A stretch of DNA of 34,385 nucleotides, taken from contig NZ_AEWH01000026.1 in the NCBI RefSeq assembly GCF_000190475.1, forward strand, positions 1 to 34,385, written 5' to 3'. Below, in pieces: positions 32,553 to 34,385 of the stretch. The notes beneath the pieces were generated by a model that was not told the DNA's origin, made no database searches, and saw only the letters and a list, made by a program, of their open reading frames with translations. Made by a program: the position numbers and the translations under genes. The first letter of the stretch is position 1. Every line of letters begins with the position of its first letter. This DNA comes from Ornithinibacillus scapharcae TW25 (GTDB lineage: Bacteria > Bacillota > Bacilli > Bacillales > Amphibacillaceae).

Positions 32553-32924
32553 TTACTTCAAATGCTCATTAAGAATGTTTTCTTCTAAAACATCAAATTT
32601 ATTTCCATATACTCTCGTAATATGTTTCTCGCCCCAGGCACAAAGCGAATCTAATATCCCCTGTAGACTCCAACCATACTCACTTAACTCGTACTCTACT
32701 TTTGGAGGGACTTGATTATATACAATACGATTAATAACCCCATCCTCTTCCAATTCACGTAGTTGTTGCGTTAACATTTTTTGCGTAATGTTTGGCATGA
32801 GACGTTTCAATTCACTCGTGCGTTTCTTTCCATGTGTTAAGTGACACAAAATGACGCATTTCCACTTGCCCCCTATTACCTCTAGCGTTGCTTCTACCGA
32901 TATATTGTACTTCTTTTGATCCAA
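32553..32924 (-). CDS. HxlR-family regulator
   Basis: The 123-residue protein is a winged helix of the HxlR type: VIGGKWKCVILCHLTHGKKRTSELKR, followed by ITQKMLTQQLRELEEDGVI and VEYELSEYG. There is one N-terminal-half cysteine in the helix (C23), the position used by redox-sensing relatives such as YodB; whether it senses is unknown. It starts at TTG 32924 after AGGAGG with 8-base spacing. It is divergent from an MFS exporter and probably represses it; two palindromes lie between. Confidence 0.9.
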   Translation of the reverse strand: MDQKKYNISVEATLEVIGGKWKCVILCHLTHGKKRTSELKRLMPNITQKMLTQQLRELEEDGVINRIVYNQVPPKVEYELSEYGWSLQGILDSLCAWGEKHITRVYGNKFDVLEENILNEHLK

Positions 32925-32945
32925 TATAAGTTCCTCCTAAAATCA

Positions 32946-32999
32946 TAGGCACCAAAAAGTGCCTACATTACTTTTTGGTTTCTATATCACTTTAAAGTG
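32946..32999. promoter_or_regulatory. Probable HxlR operators
   Basis: TAGGCAC-N6-GTGCCTA (32946-32965) and CACTTTAAAGTG (32988-32999) are perfect inverted repeats. They share the word AAAGTGC-TAC (32956 and 32994, 38 bp apart). They lie in the divergent region of the HxlR and MFS genes. Confidence 0.6.
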
Positions 33000-33100
33000 C
33001 GTACTTCTCATTTATATCCTTTTCTCTCATAATAGCATTTGCCGGTCAAATTTTATACTCTACATTTTTCAAGGAACCATCATTATAGGAGGAGAAAACA

Positions 33101-34303
33101 ATGTCTTTAGAGAAAAAGCGAAGCACCTTCGCCTTACTAGCCCTAGCAGTTAGTGCATTTGCCATTGGCACCACAGAATTTATCAGTGTCGGGCTTTTAC
33201 CTTTAATTGCTAAGGATTTAAATATATCAGTTACAACAGCAGGCTTAACCGTTTCGTTGTATGCATTAGGAGTAACTTTTGGGGCACCTATCCTAACCTC
33301 GATTACTTCTAGTATGTCACGAAAATCGTTACTAATTTGGATTATGGTCATTTTCATCATCGGAAATAGTATCGCAGCAACTGCAACAAGCATCGGTGTT
33401 TTACTTGTAGCACGTGTGGTCTCTGCCTTTTCACATGGGGTGTTTATGTCAATTGGCTCTACAATAGCTGCAGATCTAGTCCCAGAAAACCGAAGAGCAA
33501 GTGCGATATCGATTATGTTTACAGGGTTGACCGTAGCAACTGTAACAGGGGTGCCATTCGGAACATTCATCGGGAATCAATTTGGCTGGAGAATTGCTTT
33601 TATCGTGATAGTAGCTGTCGGTATTATTGCATTAATTGCCAATAGCTTCTTAGTTCCATCTGATCTCCGTAAAGCTAATCGCACTACGTTCAAAGATCAG
33701 CTCAGCTTAGTCACAAATGGTCGCTTACTGCTAATCTTTATCATTACAGCTCTAGGATACGGGGGCACATTCGTAGTCTTTACCTATTTATCACCATTGC
33801 TACAAAATATCACTGGGTTTAAAGAAGGAACCGTTGCCGTAATTTTACTTGTTTATGGTTTAGCCATTGCAATTGGGAACATGATAGGTGGCAAGCTATC
33901 GAATCAAAATCCGATTAAGGCATTATTTTATATGTTTATTTTCCAAGCGATTATCCTTCTTATCCTGTATTTCACTGCGCCATTTAAAATAGTTGGATTA
34001 ATGACCATATTCTTGATGGGACTGATGGCTTTTATGAATGTACCTGGATTACAAGTGTATGTTGTCATGCTAGCAGAGCGGTACGTTCCTACCGCAGTAG
34101 ATGTTGCATCGGCTATCAATATTGCAGCATTCAACGCTGGAATCGCAATCGGTTCCTTCTTGGGTGGGCTTGTAACTGACTCAATCGGACTCATTCATAC
34201 CACTTGGATTGGTTCACTAATGGTTCTAGCAGCAGTTCTTCTCACAGGTTGGAGTCAATTACTTGAAAGAAAAGAGCAACTACAAGAAGTTTCTAGCAAA
34301 TAA
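33101..34303 (+). CDS. MFS (DHA1) exporter
   Basis: The 400-residue protein has 12 helices. It begins FALLALAVSAFAIGTTEFISVGLLPLIA and has the drug-proton antiporter motif RVVSAFSHGVFMSIGST, like AraJ/YdhP and other DHA1 sugar or drug efflux proteins. It exports an unknown compound with protons. AGGAGGAG precedes the ATG. It is divergent from an HxlR regulator with palindromes between, so expression is probably induced by the substrate or electrophile sensed by HxlR. Confidence 0.92.
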   Translation: MSLEKKRSTFALLALAVSAFAIGTTEFISVGLLPLIAKDLNISVTTAGLTVSLYALGVTFGAPILTSITSSMSRKSLLIWIMVIFIIGNSIAATATSIGVLLVARVVSAFSHGVFMSIGSTIAADLVPENRRASAISIMFTGLTVATVTGVPFGTFIGNQFGWRIAFIVIVAVGIIALIANSFLVPSDLRKANRTTFKDQLSLVTNGRLLLIFIITALGYGGTFVVFTYLSPLLQNITGFKEGTVAVILLVYGLAIAIGNMIGGKLSNQNPIKALFYMFIFQAIILLILYFTAPFKIVGLMTIFLMGLMAFMNVPGLQVYVVMLAERYVPTAVDVASAINIAAFNAGIAIGSFLGGLVTDSIGLIHTTWIGSLMVLAAVLLTGWSQLLERKEQLQEVSSK

Positions 34304-34385
34304 GGGGTGGTGTGAAAGATTTTTCATTAATATTCCTGCCGCTCTAGCATAATTTTTCAGTAGCAGTTGTTGATGATAGAGCGTA
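34304..34385. other. End of window, unresolved
   Basis: The last 82 bases hold a 7-bp inverted repeat (CGCTCTA at 34340-34346, TAGAGCG at 34377-34383) with a 30-base loop and no T run. Nothing else was recognised. Confidence 0.25.

Noticed and set aside
33046-33570. 174-residue frame antisense to the MFS exporter
   Set aside because: Shadow of a clear MFS gene, and it runs into the exporter's ribosome site region.

Overview
The window comes from a low-GC Gram-positive bacterium of the Bacillaceae type. The basis is AT-rich sequence, strong AGGAGG-type ribosome binding sites, many TTG and GTG starts, a sigma-D-like promoter, and Bacillus-style genes: a HemAT-like transducer, pbuE with its adenine riboswitch, queF with a preQ1 riboswitch, adaA, an M4 neutral protease and a staygreen-family protein. 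The species cannot be named from the sequence alone. No rRNA, tRNA, CRISPR array, complete insertion sequence or clear prophage was seen. Most genes sit in one- to four-gene units bounded by clear hairpin terminators.

Region by region: 1-615 holds the 3' part of a sigma-70-like gene broken by two single-base homopolymer indels, followed by a small protein resembling sigma region 2. This looks like a two-subunit sigma factor of the SigO/RsoA kind. 818-4559 holds a glutaredoxin, a VOC protein, and a MerR regulator next to a CPBP membrane protease and SF0329 gene pair. That pair has a 19-bp-spacer promoter with a dyad, typical of MerR control. 4560-7264 holds an EamA transporter and a globin-coupled chemoreceptor that lacks the expected proximal histidine. 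7295-12323 holds aspartase, a YitT membrane protein, a decayed stretch, and a LysR regulator divergent from a CofE-like (F420-glutamate ligase family) protein. 12465-15869 holds an SRPBCC protein, a secreted M4 metalloprotease, and a probably leaderless ArsR-VOC operon.

15981-19355 is an ABC transporter and two-component operon (ATPase, permease, response regulator, one-helix histidine kinase) with tandem 11-bp repeats in front of its promoter. 19443-20387 is a secreted M23 peptidase with SPOR-like repeats. 20620-20715 looks like a tiny transcription unit with almost no coding content. 20764-23058 is a TetR regulator divergent from two short-chain dehydrogenases. 23099-24395 is a queF-VUT transporter operon under a preQ1-I riboswitch. 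24461-27505 has a POT peptide transporter divergent from pbuE and its adenine riboswitch. 27580-29525 is a three-gene alkylation-repair operon (adaA, alkA, ogt). 29715-32379 has LURP-one, NUDIX, staygreen and aminoglycoside-phosphotransferase-like genes. 32553-34303 is an HxlR regulator divergent from an MFS exporter.

A common theme is a regulator placed next to its likely target: MerR-CPBP, LysR-CofE-like, ArsR-VOC, two-component system-ABC, TetR-SDR and HxlR-MFS, plus two metabolite riboswitches. Functions are inferred from motifs and remembered family features; no database search was run.
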